Assembly (NCBI GenBank): GCA_013032095.1
Contig: WQBJ01000001.1
Span: forward strand, 186,001 to 250,000
Length of the DNA stretch: 64,000 bases
DNA from: Ruegeria atlantica
GTDB taxonomy: Bacteria > Pseudomonadota > Alphaproteobacteria > Rhodobacterales > Rhodobacteraceae
Direction of reading: 5' to 3'
In this document: positions 53,391-62,303 of the stretch, one piece after another
Numbering within the stretch: position 1 is the first letter of the stretch
Layout of the letters: each line of letters opens with the position of its first letter
Notes under the pieces: model-generated
The model's database searches: none
What the model was told of the DNA's origin: nothing
Seen by the model: only the letters and a program-made list of their open reading frames with translations
Made by a program: the position numbers and the translations under genes

Positions 53391-55049
53391 TCAGTGCGCG
53401 TGGCCCTTGTCCCAGTCTTCCTGCTTTGGCAGCTGCTCGAACGTGTGTTCGGGCGGCGGGGTAGGCAGGGTCCATTCCAGCGTATCCGCGTACTCGTTCC
53501 ACGGGTTCGGACGTGTTTCCTTTGCGCCGCGGAAGAGGGCGTAGAACACGATTCCGAAGAACAGCAGGAACGAAGCGAAGGACACGAAGGCACCGATCGA
53601 CGATACGAAGTTCCACTGAGCGAATGCCTCAGGGTAGTCGATATAGCGGCGAGGCATGCCCTGACGGCCCAGGAAGTGCTGCGGGAAGAAGGTCAGGTTG
53701 GCGCCGATGAAGAACATCCAGAAGTGAACCTTGCCCCAGAACTCGGAATACTGACGGCCTGTCATCTTCGAGAAGTAGAAGTACACGCCCGCGAAGATCG
53801 CAAAGACCGCACCCAAACTCATCACGTAGTGGAAGTGCGCCACAACGTAGTAGGTGTCGTGATAGGCACGGTCGATACCGGCCTGCGACAGAACCACACC
53901 GGTCACACCGCCAACAGTGAACAGGAACAGGAAGCCGAAGGCGAACAGCATCGGTGTCTTGAACTCGATTGAGCCGCCCCACATTGTGGCGATCCACGAG
54001 AAGACTTTAACACCAGTCGGAACCGCGATGACCATCGTGGCCAGCATGAAGTAGGCCTGCTGACGCAGCGACATGCCAACGGTGTACATGTGGTGCGCCC
54101 ACACGACGAAGCCCAGAACACCAATCGCGATGATCGCCCAGACCATCGGCAGGTAACCGAAGATCGGCTTGCGTGCGAAGGTCGCAATCACGTGGCTGAT
54201 GATGCCAAAACCAGGCAGGATCACGATGTACACTTCCGGGTGGCCGAAGAACCACAGGATGTGCTGATACAGGATCGGGTCGCCGCCACCGGCCGGATCA
54301 AAGAAGGTGAAGCCGAAGTTGCGGTCCATCAGCAGCATGGTGATCGCGCCCGCCAGAACCGGCAGCGACAGCAGAATCAGCCACGAGGTGACAAAGATCG
54401 ACCAGCTGAACAGCGGCACTTTGAACAGGGTCATGCCCGGGGCACGCATGTTCAGGAAGGTGGTGATCATGTTGATAGCGCCGAGGATCGAGGAGGCGCC
54501 CGATACGTGTACGGCAAAGATCGCAAGGTCCATGGACATGCCGCCCTCGGTCGTGGACAGCGGCGGGTACAGAACCCAACCCACGCCTGAACCAAGCTGG
54601 TCGTTACCGCCGGGGCTCAGCAGCGAAGCGACACCCAGCGAGGTGCCTGCAACGTACAGCCACAAGGACAGGTTGTTCATCCGCGGGAAAGCCATATCCG
54701 GCGCACCAATCTGCAACGGCATGAAATAGTTGCCAAATCCGCCGAAAAGGGCGGGGATGACAACGAAGAACATCATCAGAACACCGTGGTAGGTGATCAT
54801 GACGTTCCACAGATGTCCGTTCGGCGTACACGGGTCAGCCATGAATCCTTCGAGGCACATGTACTGAACACCAGGGTGCATCAGCTCGAGCCGCATGTAG
54901 ACGGTCATCGCTACCGAGATAAACCCGGCGATGGCCGCGAAGATCAGGTAGAGAATCCCGATGTCCTTGTGGTTGGTCGACATGAACCAGCGAGTGAAAA
55001 AGCCGCGCTGGTCTTCATGATCGTGACCATGAATGGCTGCGTCTGCCAT
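53391..55049 (-). CDS. ctaD: Cytochrome c oxidase subunit I (aa3 type)
   Basis: A 552-residue catalytic subunit of the proton-pumping terminal oxidase, with 12 membrane helices. Visible are the N-terminal [17 protein letters not shown], the low-spin heme ligand region [19 protein letters not shown], the CuB/Tyr cross-link site [17 protein letters not shown] near 270, the two CuB histidines in [10 protein letters not shown] near 320, and the heme a3/a ligands in [16 protein letters not shown] near 405. AGGAGG lies seven bases before ATG 55049. The C-terminus is His-containing (WDKGHAH). Other oxidase subunits are not in the window. It is preceded by a foldable leader and an FNR box. Confidence 0.97.
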   Translation of the reverse strand: MADAAIHGHDHEDQRGFFTRWFMSTNHKDIGILYLIFAAIAGFISVAMTVYMRLELMHPGVQYMCLEGFMADPCTPNGHLWNVMITYHGVLMMFFVVIPALFGGFGNYFMPLQIGAPDMAFPRMNNLSLWLYVAGTSLGVASLLSPGGNDQLGSGVGWVLYPPLSTTEGGMSMDLAIFAVHVSGASSILGAINMITTFLNMRAPGMTLFKVPLFSWSIFVTSWLILLSLPVLAGAITMLLMDRNFGFTFFDPAGGGDPILYQHILWFFGHPEVYIVILPGFGIISHVIATFARKPIFGYLPMVWAIIAIGVLGFVVWAHHMYTVGMSLRQQAYFMLATMVIAVPTGVKVFSWIATMWGGSIEFKTPMLFAFGFLFLFTVGGVTGVVLSQAGIDRAYHDTYYVVAHFHYVMSLGAVFAIFAGVYFYFSKMTGRQYSEFWGKVHFWMFFIGANLTFFPQHFLGRQGMPRRYIDYPEAFAQWNFVSSIGAFVSFASFLLFFGIVFYALFRGAKETRPNPWNEYADTLEWTLPTPPPEHTFEQLPKQEDWDKGHAH

Positions 55050-55139
55050 TTAGGTGCCTCCTGTTGCAACTGCACCGCGCTGTTGGACCTCTCCAACGCG
55101 CGGGATTCCTGCTGGTTTTAGAATGCGAAGGGGGCACCT
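55050..55139 (-). promoter_or_regulatory. ctaD leader with potential Shine-Dalgarno sequestration
   Basis: On the minus strand, AGGTGCCCCCT (55139-55129) can pair at 10 of 11 positions with AGGAGGCACCT (55062-55052), which contains the ctaD ribosome binding site. Between them a hairpin of CGCGC/GCGCG and TTGGA-type arms (55102-55076) would close the structure. If the transcript begins above 55139, translation could be shut by this fold. The effect is inferred. Confidence 0.45.
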
Positions 55140-55152
55140 TCAATGGTCGAGT

Positions 55153-55166
55153 TTGATCTGGATCAA
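55153..55166. promoter_or_regulatory. Perfect FNR box upstream of ctaD
   Basis: TTGAT-CTGG-ATCAA matches the FNR/FnrL consensus fully and lies 104 bases before the ctaD start, just above the leader. A position overlapping the core promoter would make FnrL a repressor of the aa3 oxidase at low oxygen, as reported for related bacteria. Confidence 0.75.
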
Positions 55167-55353
55167 GATTAATTGTCGCGGGCAGGAGGGAAACCCGCGA
55201 TTTCTCGGCCTTGGATGAGGTCTATCTGGCGATTACCTTCCGGATTTCAAGGGACGCAAAGCGCTCTCTCTTGTGATGTGGCGGAGTTCCGCCTTGACCA
55301 CTGGCAATGAGGGCCGCAGTACTGTCAGCAACACCCGAAACCGGAGACCAGAC

Positions 55354-55773
55354 ATGTCCGAATACGATCCTGACAACATCTTCGCCAAGATTCTTCGAGG
55401 AGAAATCCCCTCGACCCGTGTGTACGAGGATGACGAAACGCTGGCCTTCATGGATATCATGCCGCGAACAGATGGGCATCTGCTGGTGATTCCCAAAACG
55501 CCCTGCAGAAACCTTTTGGATGCCTCGCCTGAGCAACTGGCCGCCGTCATGTCGACAGTGCAAAAATTGGCAAAAGCTGTGGTTCAGGCGTTTGACGCGG
55601 ATGGTGTCACGGTTCAGCAATTCAACGAGGCGGCAGGCGGGCAGGAGGTGTTCCACCTGCATTTCCATATCCTTCCTCGTCAAGAAGGTGTCGCCATACG
55701 CCCGCCGGGTAACATGGGTGACTTTGATTTAATCGCCAAGCATGCCGAGAAGGTCAAAGCAGCGCTGGCCTGA
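55354..55773 (+). CDS. HIT family nucleotide-binding protein
   Basis: A 139-residue HIT-domain protein of the HINT branch: DNIFAKILRGEIPSTRVYEDDETLAFMDI at the N-terminus in adjoining parts, then PRTDGHLLVIPKT and the catalytic triad HLHFHILPR near residue 98. HINT enzymes hydrolyse AMP-lysine and other phosphoramidates. GGAGA eight bases before ATG 55354 fixes the start; the frame is open back to 55273. It is divergent from ctaD and its stop is immediately followed by the convergent MerR gene. Confidence 0.92.
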   Translation: MSEYDPDNIFAKILRGEIPSTRVYEDDETLAFMDIMPRTDGHLLVIPKTPCRNLLDASPEQLAAVMSTVQKLAKAVVQAFDADGVTVQQFNEAAGGQEVFHLHFHILPRQEGVAIRPPGNMGDFDLIAKHAEKVKAALA

Positions 55774-56199
55774 TCATTTGGTTAGGTTGTGAGGCCCCAG
55801 GCACGCGCTGTGGTCGCCAAAAGCATGGAGTACGGCGCATACATGGTCATGCCGCCCGTCGCATGCAGCAGTGATGCGGGCAAGTTCTGCTTCGAGACTG
55901 CGAAGTTGATCAATACGTTGCCGTATGTCGACCAGTTGGCGTTCGGCAATGTCGTGCGCACGATCGAGGTCGGCACCACTTGCCCCCTCCAACGACAACA
56001 AAGCCTCGACGTCGGCCAAAGGCAGGCCGAGGTCCCGACCGTGGCGAATGAAGCGCAATCGATTTAGGACGGCATCATCATACCGGCGCTGGTTTCCCGC
56101 TGTTCTTTCCGGTTGCGGCAACAACCCTTTGTCTTCGTAGAATCGGATTGTTGGCACCTTAACCCCGGTTCGACGTGATAATTCTCCGATTGAGTACAT
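55774..56199 (-). CDS. MerR-family metal-responsive regulator (ZntR/CadR/PbrR-like)
   Basis: A 141-residue regulator with an N-terminal MerR HTH (about 1-70, YSIGELSRRTGVKVPTIRFYEDKGLLPQP in adjoining parts) and a dimerisation helix (about 80-115). The C-terminus holds CDGRHDHVCAVLHAFG and a later Cys in HSACLG, three cysteines with histidines that could bind Zn, Cd, Pb or Co. It is divergent from a CDF efflux gene whose promoter contains the expected dyad. The metal specificity cannot be assigned from sequence alone. Confidence 0.9.
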   Translation of the reverse strand: MYSIGELSRRTGVKVPTIRFYEDKGLLPQPERTAGNQRRYDDAVLNRLRFIRHGRDLGLPLADVEALLSLEGASGADLDRAHDIAERQLVDIRQRIDQLRSLEAELARITAACDGRHDHVCAVLHAFGDHSACLGPHNLTK

Positions 56200-56215
56200 T
56201 TTCGACTTTTGCCCC

Positions 56216-56246
56216 TTGAACCTCTAGTGACTAGAGGAATTACATA
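56216..56246 (+). promoter_or_regulatory. MerR-type promoter/operator of the CDF efflux gene
   Basis: TTGAAC (56216-56221), a 19-base spacer and TACATA (56241-56246) form a promoter with the overlong spacer typical of MerR control. Between the boxes, CCTCTAG-TGA-CTAGAGG (56221-56237) is a perfect dyad, the regulator's binding site. Confidence 0.85.
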
Positions 56247-56278
56247 AGCTGTGCAGCCAAAAAAGGAATACTGGCAAC

Positions 56279-57217
56279 ATGGTGCATGATCACAAGGGAC
56301 ACAGTCATAACCATATCGACCCCGGTGCGGGCGATATGCGCGTCGCGGGGGCAATCGGGGTAAACATGCTGTTGACCCTGGCGCAGGTCATTGGGGGCAT
56401 TCTGTCAGGGTCTCTGGCGCTGATTGCCGACGCGTTGCACAATTTTTCAGATGCCATCGCTCTAATCATCGCCTTTTTCGCGCGCAAGGTCGCGCGGCGC
56501 CCCGCCGATCCACGCATGAGCTTTGGCTATGGGCGCGCCGAGGTGGTTGCAGCCCTGATCAACTACACCACGCTGATCGTGCTGTCATTGTACCTGCTGT
56601 ACGAAGGCGTGATGCGGTTCCTTCAGCCCGAACCCGTCAACGGATGGATGGTGGTCTGGATCGCAGCGCTGGCGTTGATTGTCGACCTCATCACTGCTGT
56701 GCTCACTTACACAATGTCAAAGGACAGCATGAACATCCGAGCGGCATTTATTCACAACGTCGCCGATGCGCTTGGGTCGATTGCCGTCATCCTCGCCGGT
56801 ACGGCTGTGATCCTTTTTGGTTGGACGTGGGTAGATCCTGCCGTCACAATCCTGATTTCGGTTTACATCCTGTGGCACGTAAAATCCGAGATTGGCGACA
56901 CCATCCGCGTCTTGATGCTTGGCGCACCACCAGATTTGAACCCCGAAGATGTGGCAACCGCAATCGAAGCCACAGACGGTGTGGCGGGGGTACATCACAT
57001 CCATCTCTGGAGTATGCAGGAGCGAGAACCGGCATTAACGGCACATCTCGAAATTGCAGCCCGGAACTCGGCAGATGCAGAAACCATAAGGTTGGCGGTC
57101 AAGGAAGCCTTGCAATCCGGCTTTGGCATCGGTCACGTGACATTGGAGTTGGAGCAGACCGACGTGGTGCGTGTGAAATCGCCCCGGTTCGGTCACGAGG
57201 GTTCTGTCGAAGCCTGA
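56279..57217 (+). CDS. Cation diffusion facilitator, CzcD/ZitB type
   Basis: A 312-residue metal/proton antiporter with six membrane helices. The N-terminus is His-rich (HDHKGHSHNHID). The transport-site motifs are ADALHNFSDAIALI in helix 2 and FIHNVADALGSIAVI in helix 5; the cytoplasmic C-terminal domain (about 205-295) includes GVHHIHLWSMQEREPALTAHL in adjoining parts. Zinc is the commonest substrate, with cadmium and cobalt possible. AAGGA lies 11 bases before ATG 56279. Expression is probably induced by metal through the divergent MerR regulator. Confidence 0.92.
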   Translation: MVHDHKGHSHNHIDPGAGDMRVAGAIGVNMLLTLAQVIGGILSGSLALIADALHNFSDAIALIIAFFARKVARRPADPRMSFGYGRAEVVAALINYTTLIVLSLYLLYEGVMRFLQPEPVNGWMVVWIAALALIVDLITAVLTYTMSKDSMNIRAAFIHNVADALGSIAVILAGTAVILFGWTWVDPAVTILISVYILWHVKSEIGDTIRVLMLGAPPDLNPEDVATAIEATDGVAGVHHIHLWSMQEREPALTAHLEIAARNSADAETIRLAVKEALQSGFGIGHVTLELEQTDVVRVKSPRFGHEGSVEA

Positions 57218-57225
57218 AAAGGAAT

Positions 57226-57254
57226 TGCCGTTCCGATTTGGGGTCGGAACGGCA
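57226..57254 (+). terminator. Hairpin after the CDF efflux gene
   Basis: TGCCGTTCCGA (57226-57236) pairs perfectly with TCGGAACGGCA (57244-57254) around a seven-base loop, nine bases after the stop. No T-tract follows, so it may stabilise the 3' end or act with Rho. The rest of the gap to lipB (57255-57504) is AT-richer and shows no gene. Confidence 0.6.
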
Positions 57255-57504
57255 GACTCGTAACCAAACACTTTTCCGATACCCAGGGCTCCCGGGTTCA
57301 CCGGTTAACACACCACTCACTCTAGAACGGTAAGATTAGAGTAACTCTTATCTGGTGTTTTGTATTCATCAGATTGGGATTTATCGGAATTAAACCCAAA
57401 ATTAATAGGCAATATGGCGGATTGCATTCACCACCGGAAACAAAGGTTATCTACGGGTGGGGATTGTCAATCTGGGGTTGGGCGCTGGTCGATTCGCTAC
57501 ATTG

Positions 57505-58161
57505 TCAGGACTCGACCGTCTGAAAGCAATCAGCAAAGGTTTTTCGCAAAGCTGTGTCCACATCCGCCATCGTCACCGGCAGCCCTAAATCGACCAGCGA
57601 GGTCACGCCGTGTTCGGTAATGCCACAAGGTACGATGCCGGAGAAATGTTCAAGGTCAGGTTCAACATTGATCGATATCCCGTGGAAGCTGACCCACTTG
57701 CGCAGACGCAATCCGATGGCGGCAATCTTGTCCTCAGCAGGTTGGCCTGTCGCTGTCAGAGGTTTGTCATTGCGTTGCACCCAGACACCCACGCGCCCGT
57801 CGCGGATTTCACCTGTGACGTTGAATTCCGCCAGCGCAGCGATCACCCAGGTTTCAAGCCTTTTGACAAATCCCCGGACGTCTTTACCGCGCTTGTTGAG
57901 GTCTAGCATAACGTAAGCCACGCGCTGGCCGGGTCCGTGATAGGTGTATTCCCCGCCGCGCTTGGCCTCATAGACGGGAAACCGGTCCGGGTCGGTCAAA
58001 TCCTCAATCCGAGCCGACGTGCCCGCCGTGTAGAGGGCTGGATGTTCCAGCAACCAAACGCATTCATCGGCTTCGCCCGCAGCAATGGCGGCGACGCGTG
58101 CCTCCATAAAGGCAACGGCTTCGGTGTAATCGGTTAACCCGTCGGTGATCTTCCATTCCAT
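57505..58161 (-). CDS. lipB: Lipoyl(octanoyl) transferase
   Basis: A 218-residue enzyme moving octanoyl groups from acyl carrier protein onto lipoyl domains. Motifs: [15 protein letters not shown] near residue 40, [21 protein letters not shown] near 70, [22 protein letters not shown] near 150, and the catalytic cysteine in [17 protein letters not shown] near 180; the lysine of the catalytic dyad is in the [12 protein letters not shown] region. The start ATG 58161 has TGGAA upstream. It is 39 bases downstream of the FrnE-like gene on the same strand and probably cotranscribed. Confidence 0.95.
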   Translation of the reverse strand: MEWKITDGLTDYTEAVAFMEARVAAIAAGEADECVWLLEHPALYTAGTSARIEDLTDPDRFPVYEAKRGGEYTYHGPGQRVAYVMLDLNKRGKDVRGFVKRLETWVIAALAEFNVTGEIRDGRVGVWVQRNDKPLTATGQPAEDKIAAIGLRLRKWVSFHGISINVEPDLEHFSGIVPCGITEHGVTSLVDLGLPVTMADVDTALRKTFADCFQTVES

Positions 58162-58200
58162 GGTGGTTCCATATCGCGCAGGCGTGGCTAGGGGAAGGGG

Positions 58201-58860
58201 TCAGGCGACCTCGGCCAGGCAACGTTGCAGAACCTGGGCATAGGTTTCGGTGCCCTGCGCCCCGGTCAGAAGGTATTTGCCGCCGAACACCATGGAGGGC
58301 ACACCCGAAATCCCACGGCTTGCCCAGAACTCCTGTTTCTCCCGTACTGGTGCAGCATGCGCGCCGGATGCAAGTGCTGCTCGGGCGGCATCCTGATCCA
58401 GCCCAGCGGTCTGAACCGCATCCAGCAGCAACGCGATTTCTGAGACGTCCTGCTGGTGCGTGAAATAGGCCTCAAACAGAACCATTTTTAATGGATGCTG
58501 GCGGCCCTCAGATTCGGCCCAGTCCAGCAACTGATGCGCAGCAAACGTATTCACGATTTTGCTGTCTTCGCTGAAATTAAAGGTAAACCCCAATTCCGCC
58601 CCAATCCGCGTAAGTTGGTCTCGCGCCTGTTGGCTCTGTTCGGGGGTCGAGCCGTATTTCTGCATGATATGCTCGCGCAAGTTCTGACCTTCGGGCGGCA
58701 TGGTGGGGTTCAACTCGAATGGATGCCACCTGAGGCGTGCCAGTACGTTGCTTTGCTGCAGGGCCGCATCAAGTTGCCTAAATCCAACGATGCACCACGG
58801 GCAAACCACGTCCGAGACGATGTCGATCTGGACGATAGGGCGGGGATCGGACGTTGACAT
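58201..58860 (-). CDS. DsbA-family oxidoreductase, FrnE-like
   Basis: A 219-residue cytosolic DsbA-fold protein without signal peptide. It starts IDIVSDVVCPWCIVGFRQLD with a CPWC active site near residues 20-23, has HPFELNPTMPPEG, a helical insertion (about 60-150), and the cis-proline loop GVPSMVFGGKYLLTGAQG near 190. FrnE-type proteins act in disulfide exchange and oxidative stress; the substrate is unknown. The start ATG 58860 gives the usual length. Confidence 0.9.
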   Translation of the reverse strand: MSTSDPRPIVQIDIVSDVVCPWCIVGFRQLDAALQQSNVLARLRWHPFELNPTMPPEGQNLREHIMQKYGSTPEQSQQARDQLTRIGAELGFTFNFSEDSKIVNTFAAHQLLDWAESEGRQHPLKMVLFEAYFTHQQDVSEIALLLDAVQTAGLDQDAARAALASGAHAAPVREKQEFWASRGISGVPSMVFGGKYLLTGAQGTETYAQVLQRCLAEVA

Positions 58861-59000
58861 GCACGGGCTCCTGACGGGGTGGGAAATGTTGTGGTGATAT
58901 AGATATGGGTGTCCGCAGGGAATTCAAACCAGTGTGATTTTTGCCTCTTCACATCCTGATCTTCTGCGTCTATACGCCCCTCTACCAAGTCATTGGCAGT

Positions 59001-59087
59001 GCGGTCGTGGCGGAATTGGTAGACGCGCAGCGTTGAGGTCGCTGTGGGGTAACACCCGTGGAAGTTCGAGTCTTCTCGACCGCACCA
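59001..59087 (+). tRNA. tRNA-Leu (anticodon GAG), CCA encoded
   Basis: The acceptor stem GCGGTCG (59001-59007) pairs with CGACCGC (59077-59083), followed by the discriminator A and encoded CCA. The D loop contains GGAATTGGTAGACGC, the anticodon loop reads TTGAGGT within the stem GCG/CGC, the long variable arm (TGTGGGGTAACACCCGT) is typical of class II tRNA-Leu, and the T arm contains GTTCGAGTC. GAG reads CTC and CTT codons. It marks the left edge of the AT-richer glycan region. Confidence 0.95.
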
Positions 59088-59580
59088 TTCAATCCCTTAC
59101 TTCGTTGTGGAAAACGGCTACAATAGTAACCGACCGTAGCAGGCCTCCTGTAGCGCATTGTGAGAAAACTTCTCCTCGAGCAGGTCGCAAAATTTTGCGG
59201 CCATCACCAAATTGACTCCAGTTTTCCGATAACGATCAGTTTGCCGTTTTTCTCGGTCTGGTAGGTTGAGTCTCTCGTTGAGTTTTCAGGCGTAGGTGCA
59301 CGAGGCAGCTTCATGCAGGTAGGGTCGCTTTTCCGTTGTATCGCCATGCCAACTCGAGATGCAGGATAGGCTTCATTTAGGATGCAACCGATGTGAAAAC
59401 TCGCGGGGTGACAAGGCAGAGCTACCATTTCGCGGTCACCTCGGCCTCGCGCAAGGGATGAGAATTTTATTTAGTTGTACGATGACTATTGATCCGAAGA
59501 TCACAATCAGAACGTATTCTCGCAAACACACGAGAGACATCAGTGAATTCGCGTGACGAACATTTGATTCCGGAGGGCAA
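59088..59580. other. Gene-poor DNA after tRNA-Leu
   Basis: Composition becomes more AT-rich here. It contains one uncertain 74-codon ORF (59204-59428, minus) and a perfect 14-base palindrome CGCAAAATTTTGCG (59186-59199). I see no integrase, no transposase and no second copy of the tRNA 3' end in the window. Bases 59429-59580 show nothing I can name. Confidence 0.5.
59204..59428 (-). CDS. Uncertain small ORF after tRNA-Leu
   Basis: A possible 74-residue product. It has no recognisable domain; the second half (LPRAPTPENSTRDSTYQTEKN, then GKLIVIGKLESIW) is plausible as protein. GAGG stands ten bases before the ATG at 59428. There is no hydrophobic signal worth naming. It may be a chance frame. 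Confidence 0.2.
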   Translation of the reverse strand: MVALPCHPASFHIGCILNEAYPASRVGMAIQRKSDPTCMKLPRAPTPENSTRDSTYQTEKNGKLIVIGKLESIW

Positions 59581-60207
59581 CTACAAGCTTTTGAGAAATT
59601 TCGCTTCATCCGGATAACCTAGTCGGTCGGCTATGTCGCAAAGTCGCTCCAAGTCTTCGCGTGGAAGTAGCTTGTAATCATCATCTGCCAATTGTGGTTT
59701 CTTCCGATGCGGTTTGTGGTTTTTGTTTATAGAGTCGGTTCGGCTAATCTTGACGCCCGTATATTCAGACAAAATGTTGTCATCCTCGAGTTCATCCACT
59801 CTAAAAATAATGTCCGGCCTGAGTGACAAGCATAGATCATACCAATAACAATAGCTTAACACTGAATTACGAAAAGGGTCTTGCCATATGGTTGGGAGTG
59901 CATCCGAGTTGTATTTTTCGTTTATGACTTTCCGGATGAATCGATAAGTACGCCGAACCTGAACCTCAGGTACAATCGATGGCAAAGACGCAAGTGGCGA
60001 TCTTGCGACGCAAAACACGTCGTAGTCCCTTCTAAGTACCCCTAGTGCTTGGCCCCAAGGAACCTCAGTTTCTTCGGACGCAAGGCACCATGAAACAATA
60101 CCATCTGCCCGTTTTTTTTCATGTCCCACGCGGAGGCCCGACCTTTGCAGAAGTCTCGCGGTAAAACCAGTGCCGCAACGCGGGTGCCCAAGTCCAACTA
60201 AATACAT
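59581..60207 (-). CDS. Sulfotransferase-like P-loop protein
   Basis: A 208-residue protein. The start MYLVGLGHPRCGTGFTARLL gives a first beta strand and the 5'-phosphosulfate-binding loop of PAPS sulfotransferases; VFCVARSPLASLPSIV near residue 75 fits the 3'-phosphate-binding segment. The end of the protein is charged and helical (PREDLERLCDIADRLGYPDE). It is short for the family, and homology is judged from these two motifs only. The frame is open to TTG 60300, but the chosen ATG 60207 begins directly before the fold. Codon use is AT-richer than the core genes. It is divergent from a second sulfotransferase. Confidence 0.65.
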   Translation of the reverse strand: MYLVGLGHPRCGTGFTARLLQRSGLRVGHEKKRADGIVSWCLASEETEVPWGQALGVLRRDYDVFCVARSPLASLPSIVPEVQVRRTYRFIRKVINEKYNSDALPTIWQDPFRNSVLSYCYWYDLCLSLRPDIIFRVDELEDDNILSEYTGVKISRTDSINKNHKPHRKKPQLADDDYKLLPREDLERLCDIADRLGYPDEAKFLKSL

Positions 60208-60464
60208 ACCTCGACCACTGCTCCTGTATGTCGACGGTTCAGTAAAATAGTGAGTTTTCGGGTGCTTGCAACAGCTGGTCTGCTCCTCAAAATTGACCAA
60301 ACATAAAGTAGGGATTGAGGTGATCGCGCGTCTTGCATAATAGTTTTGTCAATGTCTTCAATTTTTGATCATAGCTTCCAAAAAAATGTCGTTGTTAGCG
60401 CTAAACGCCCAAGCCAAATTCGATTTGAAACCTTTCGAACATCAACTCAAGAGAGCTTTGAGCT

Positions 60465-61280
60465 ATGAAGCCTAGATTTTTGTGTGTCGGTACGCATCAC
60501 AAGACTGGCACAATATGGATGCGAAAGGTTTTTCGAGATATCCATCAAGATCAGTCGATCCCATTTATGCAATGCTACAGAGCAAAGAGGCTTGCCGACG
60601 CTGCCAAAGTAGGCCCGCAGATAATTGTGAATTGGTCATCTAAATTTCCCAATGAACTTATGGGGTTGGATTATGCAAGGTTTTTGCATGTTATCCGCGA
60701 TCCACGCGACGTGTTATTGTCTGGAACTCGCTATCATCAGATTGCGCCAATTGGGAATGAGAAGTTTTTGCGAGCGAGAAAAGCCGAATGGAACGGAAAG
60801 ACCTACAAGGAGCACATCAGTAGCCTGCCCAGTGAAGTCGACAAGCTGATGTTTGAATTGGAAAATAAACACCATCAAACCCTAAATGAGATGCTGGCTT
60901 GGCCATACGGCCATCAGAATGCGATTGAGGTGAAGTACGAGGACCTGATCGAAGACACAACTTGCGACTTATTCCGGAGTATCCTTTGCAGCTTTGATAT
61001 AGAAGGCCTAGATGTTGACAGGGCCTTGCAGTCATATTGGAAAAACTCATTGTTTGGCGGTTTGAGAGAGAGTTCTGACCGAAAGGCACGTATCTCATTA
61101 CACATTGGGTCGGGCGCAAAAGCTCAGTGGTGTACCAAACTTCCGCGCGAAGTCGCCGAGATTTATGAAGCGCGCTATGGCAGTGCCCTGAGAAAACTTG
61201 GCTATGAAAGCAACTCAAACTGGGTCGACTCGTGCCTGCCAAGCGCTCGTGTTTTCGGTCAAAATTCTGAGGGAGAATGA
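60465..61280 (+). CDS. Sulfotransferase domain protein
   Basis: A 271-residue probable PAPS-dependent sulfotransferase. It has the 5'-phosphosulfate loop CVGTHHKTGTIWMRKVFRD near residue 6, the 3'-phosphate motif FLHVIRDPRDVLLSGTRYH near 75, and the C-terminal region with HIGSGAKAQWCTKL and LPREVAEIYEARYG. Such cytosolic or membrane-associated enzymes sulfate glycans. The start ATG 60465 follows AGAGAGC-type sequence with a weak ribosome binding site. The next gene, a glycosyltransferase, begins 111 bases later on the same strand, so both may build one sulfated surface polymer. Confidence 0.8.
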   Translation: MKPRFLCVGTHHKTGTIWMRKVFRDIHQDQSIPFMQCYRAKRLADAAKVGPQIIVNWSSKFPNELMGLDYARFLHVIRDPRDVLLSGTRYHQIAPIGNEKFLRARKAEWNGKTYKEHISSLPSEVDKLMFELENKHHQTLNEMLAWPYGHQNAIEVKYEDLIEDTTCDLFRSILCSFDIEGLDVDRALQSYWKNSLFGGLRESSDRKARISLHIGSGAKAQWCTKLPREVAEIYEARYGSALRKLGYESNSNWVDSCLPSARVFGQNSEGE

Positions 61281-61391
61281 ACGAGCAATCCGAATTGACA
61301 CTAATGCGATCGCAAAATACCGTTCGCTCTAGGTTGAAATCCTCTCGGTCGAAATGTTGGCGTGGGTCACCCGAAAAAATGCGGAGAAATA

Positions 61392-62219
61392 ATGACTTTA
61401 CCAGAAATCGGGTCGCTTTGGATTGGAGAAAATTTAAGTTGGTTGGAGCAACTTTGCCTTCAATCCTTTTTGGACCAAGGCCACCAGGTGACGCTATTCG
61501 CTTATCGCGACGTGTTGGGTGTTCCCGACGGCGTAAAAGTTGAAGATGCCAATACTATTTTTCCCTCAGACAATATCGTTCGGCACGCAAAAACAGGTAG
61601 CCCAGCATTTCATTCGGATGTGTTTCGGCTGCATATGTTGCAGCAAACCGACTACATCTGGGCGGATACTGATGCCTATTGCTGCAAACCTTGGGATATT
61701 GGTGACACGCACTTTTTTGGCTGGAACTTGGACAACTCCGTTAAGATTAACAGCGGAGTGCTTCGATTGCCGAAATCGTCGAAGGCGCTTGATGAGATGC
61801 TACAATTCACAAAAGATGAATTTCCGATTCCACCCTGGACAAGCGAAACCAGACAGCAGTTTTTGAGGGATCGTAAATCGGAAGGTTCAGGAGTTCACGT
61901 ATCTCTACTCGCGTGGGGTGTCTGGGGGCCCGACGCGCTGACTTGGTTCCTCAAGAAAACTGGTGAAGATCGTTACGCCAGACCAGCGCACGTCCTTTAC
62001 CCTGTTCCATTTGAATTTGCTGGCGCGCCCTTAAAGCCCAATAGGGTTAAACGGACAAAGCGATTCATTCGTGAGGACACTCTATCTATTCATTTTTGGG
62101 GAAGACGATTTAGAAATATCGCAAAGAAATTCAATGGCTTGCCGCCGGAAGGTAGTTATGTGTATGACCTGTTGGTCAAACACAATATTGATCCGGCAGA
62201 GGCACCGTGTAACGTGTAA
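61392..62219 (+). CDS. Glycosyltransferase with DxD motif (capsular polysaccharide/GT32-like)
   Basis: A 275-residue protein starting TLPEIGSLWIGENLSWLEQL, with the donor-binding segment SPAFHSDVFRLHMLQQTDYIWADTDAYCCKPWD near residues 80-110 in adjoining parts; ADTDAY is the metal-binding DxD. The later SIHFWGRRFRN near 240 fits the closing histidine region of GT32-like enzymes. No membrane helix is seen. GGAG six bases before ATG 61392 decides the start over the ATG at 61362. It follows the sulfotransferase and is probably part of the same surface-glycan locus. The donor sugar is unknown. Confidence 0.8.
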   Translation: MTLPEIGSLWIGENLSWLEQLCLQSFLDQGHQVTLFAYRDVLGVPDGVKVEDANTIFPSDNIVRHAKTGSPAFHSDVFRLHMLQQTDYIWADTDAYCCKPWDIGDTHFFGWNLDNSVKINSGVLRLPKSSKALDEMLQFTKDEFPIPPWTSETRQQFLRDRKSEGSGVHVSLLAWGVWGPDALTWFLKKTGEDRYARPAHVLYPVPFEFAGAPLKPNRVKRTKRFIREDTLSIHFWGRRFRNIAKKFNGLPPEGSYVYDLLVKHNIDPAEAPCNV

Positions 62220-62303
62220 TAGGTAATACCTGACATAGTGGAAGTTAGAACGGAGAGGATAACCCTATGAGCGCTCTGTTATTTGTTTAGTAGGGATATT
62301 AGT

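Noticed and set aside
59001-59087. Search for a duplicated tRNA 3' end (attachment site) for the island
   Set aside because: No second copy of the T arm/acceptor sequence is visible before the window ends; the right boundary is outside.
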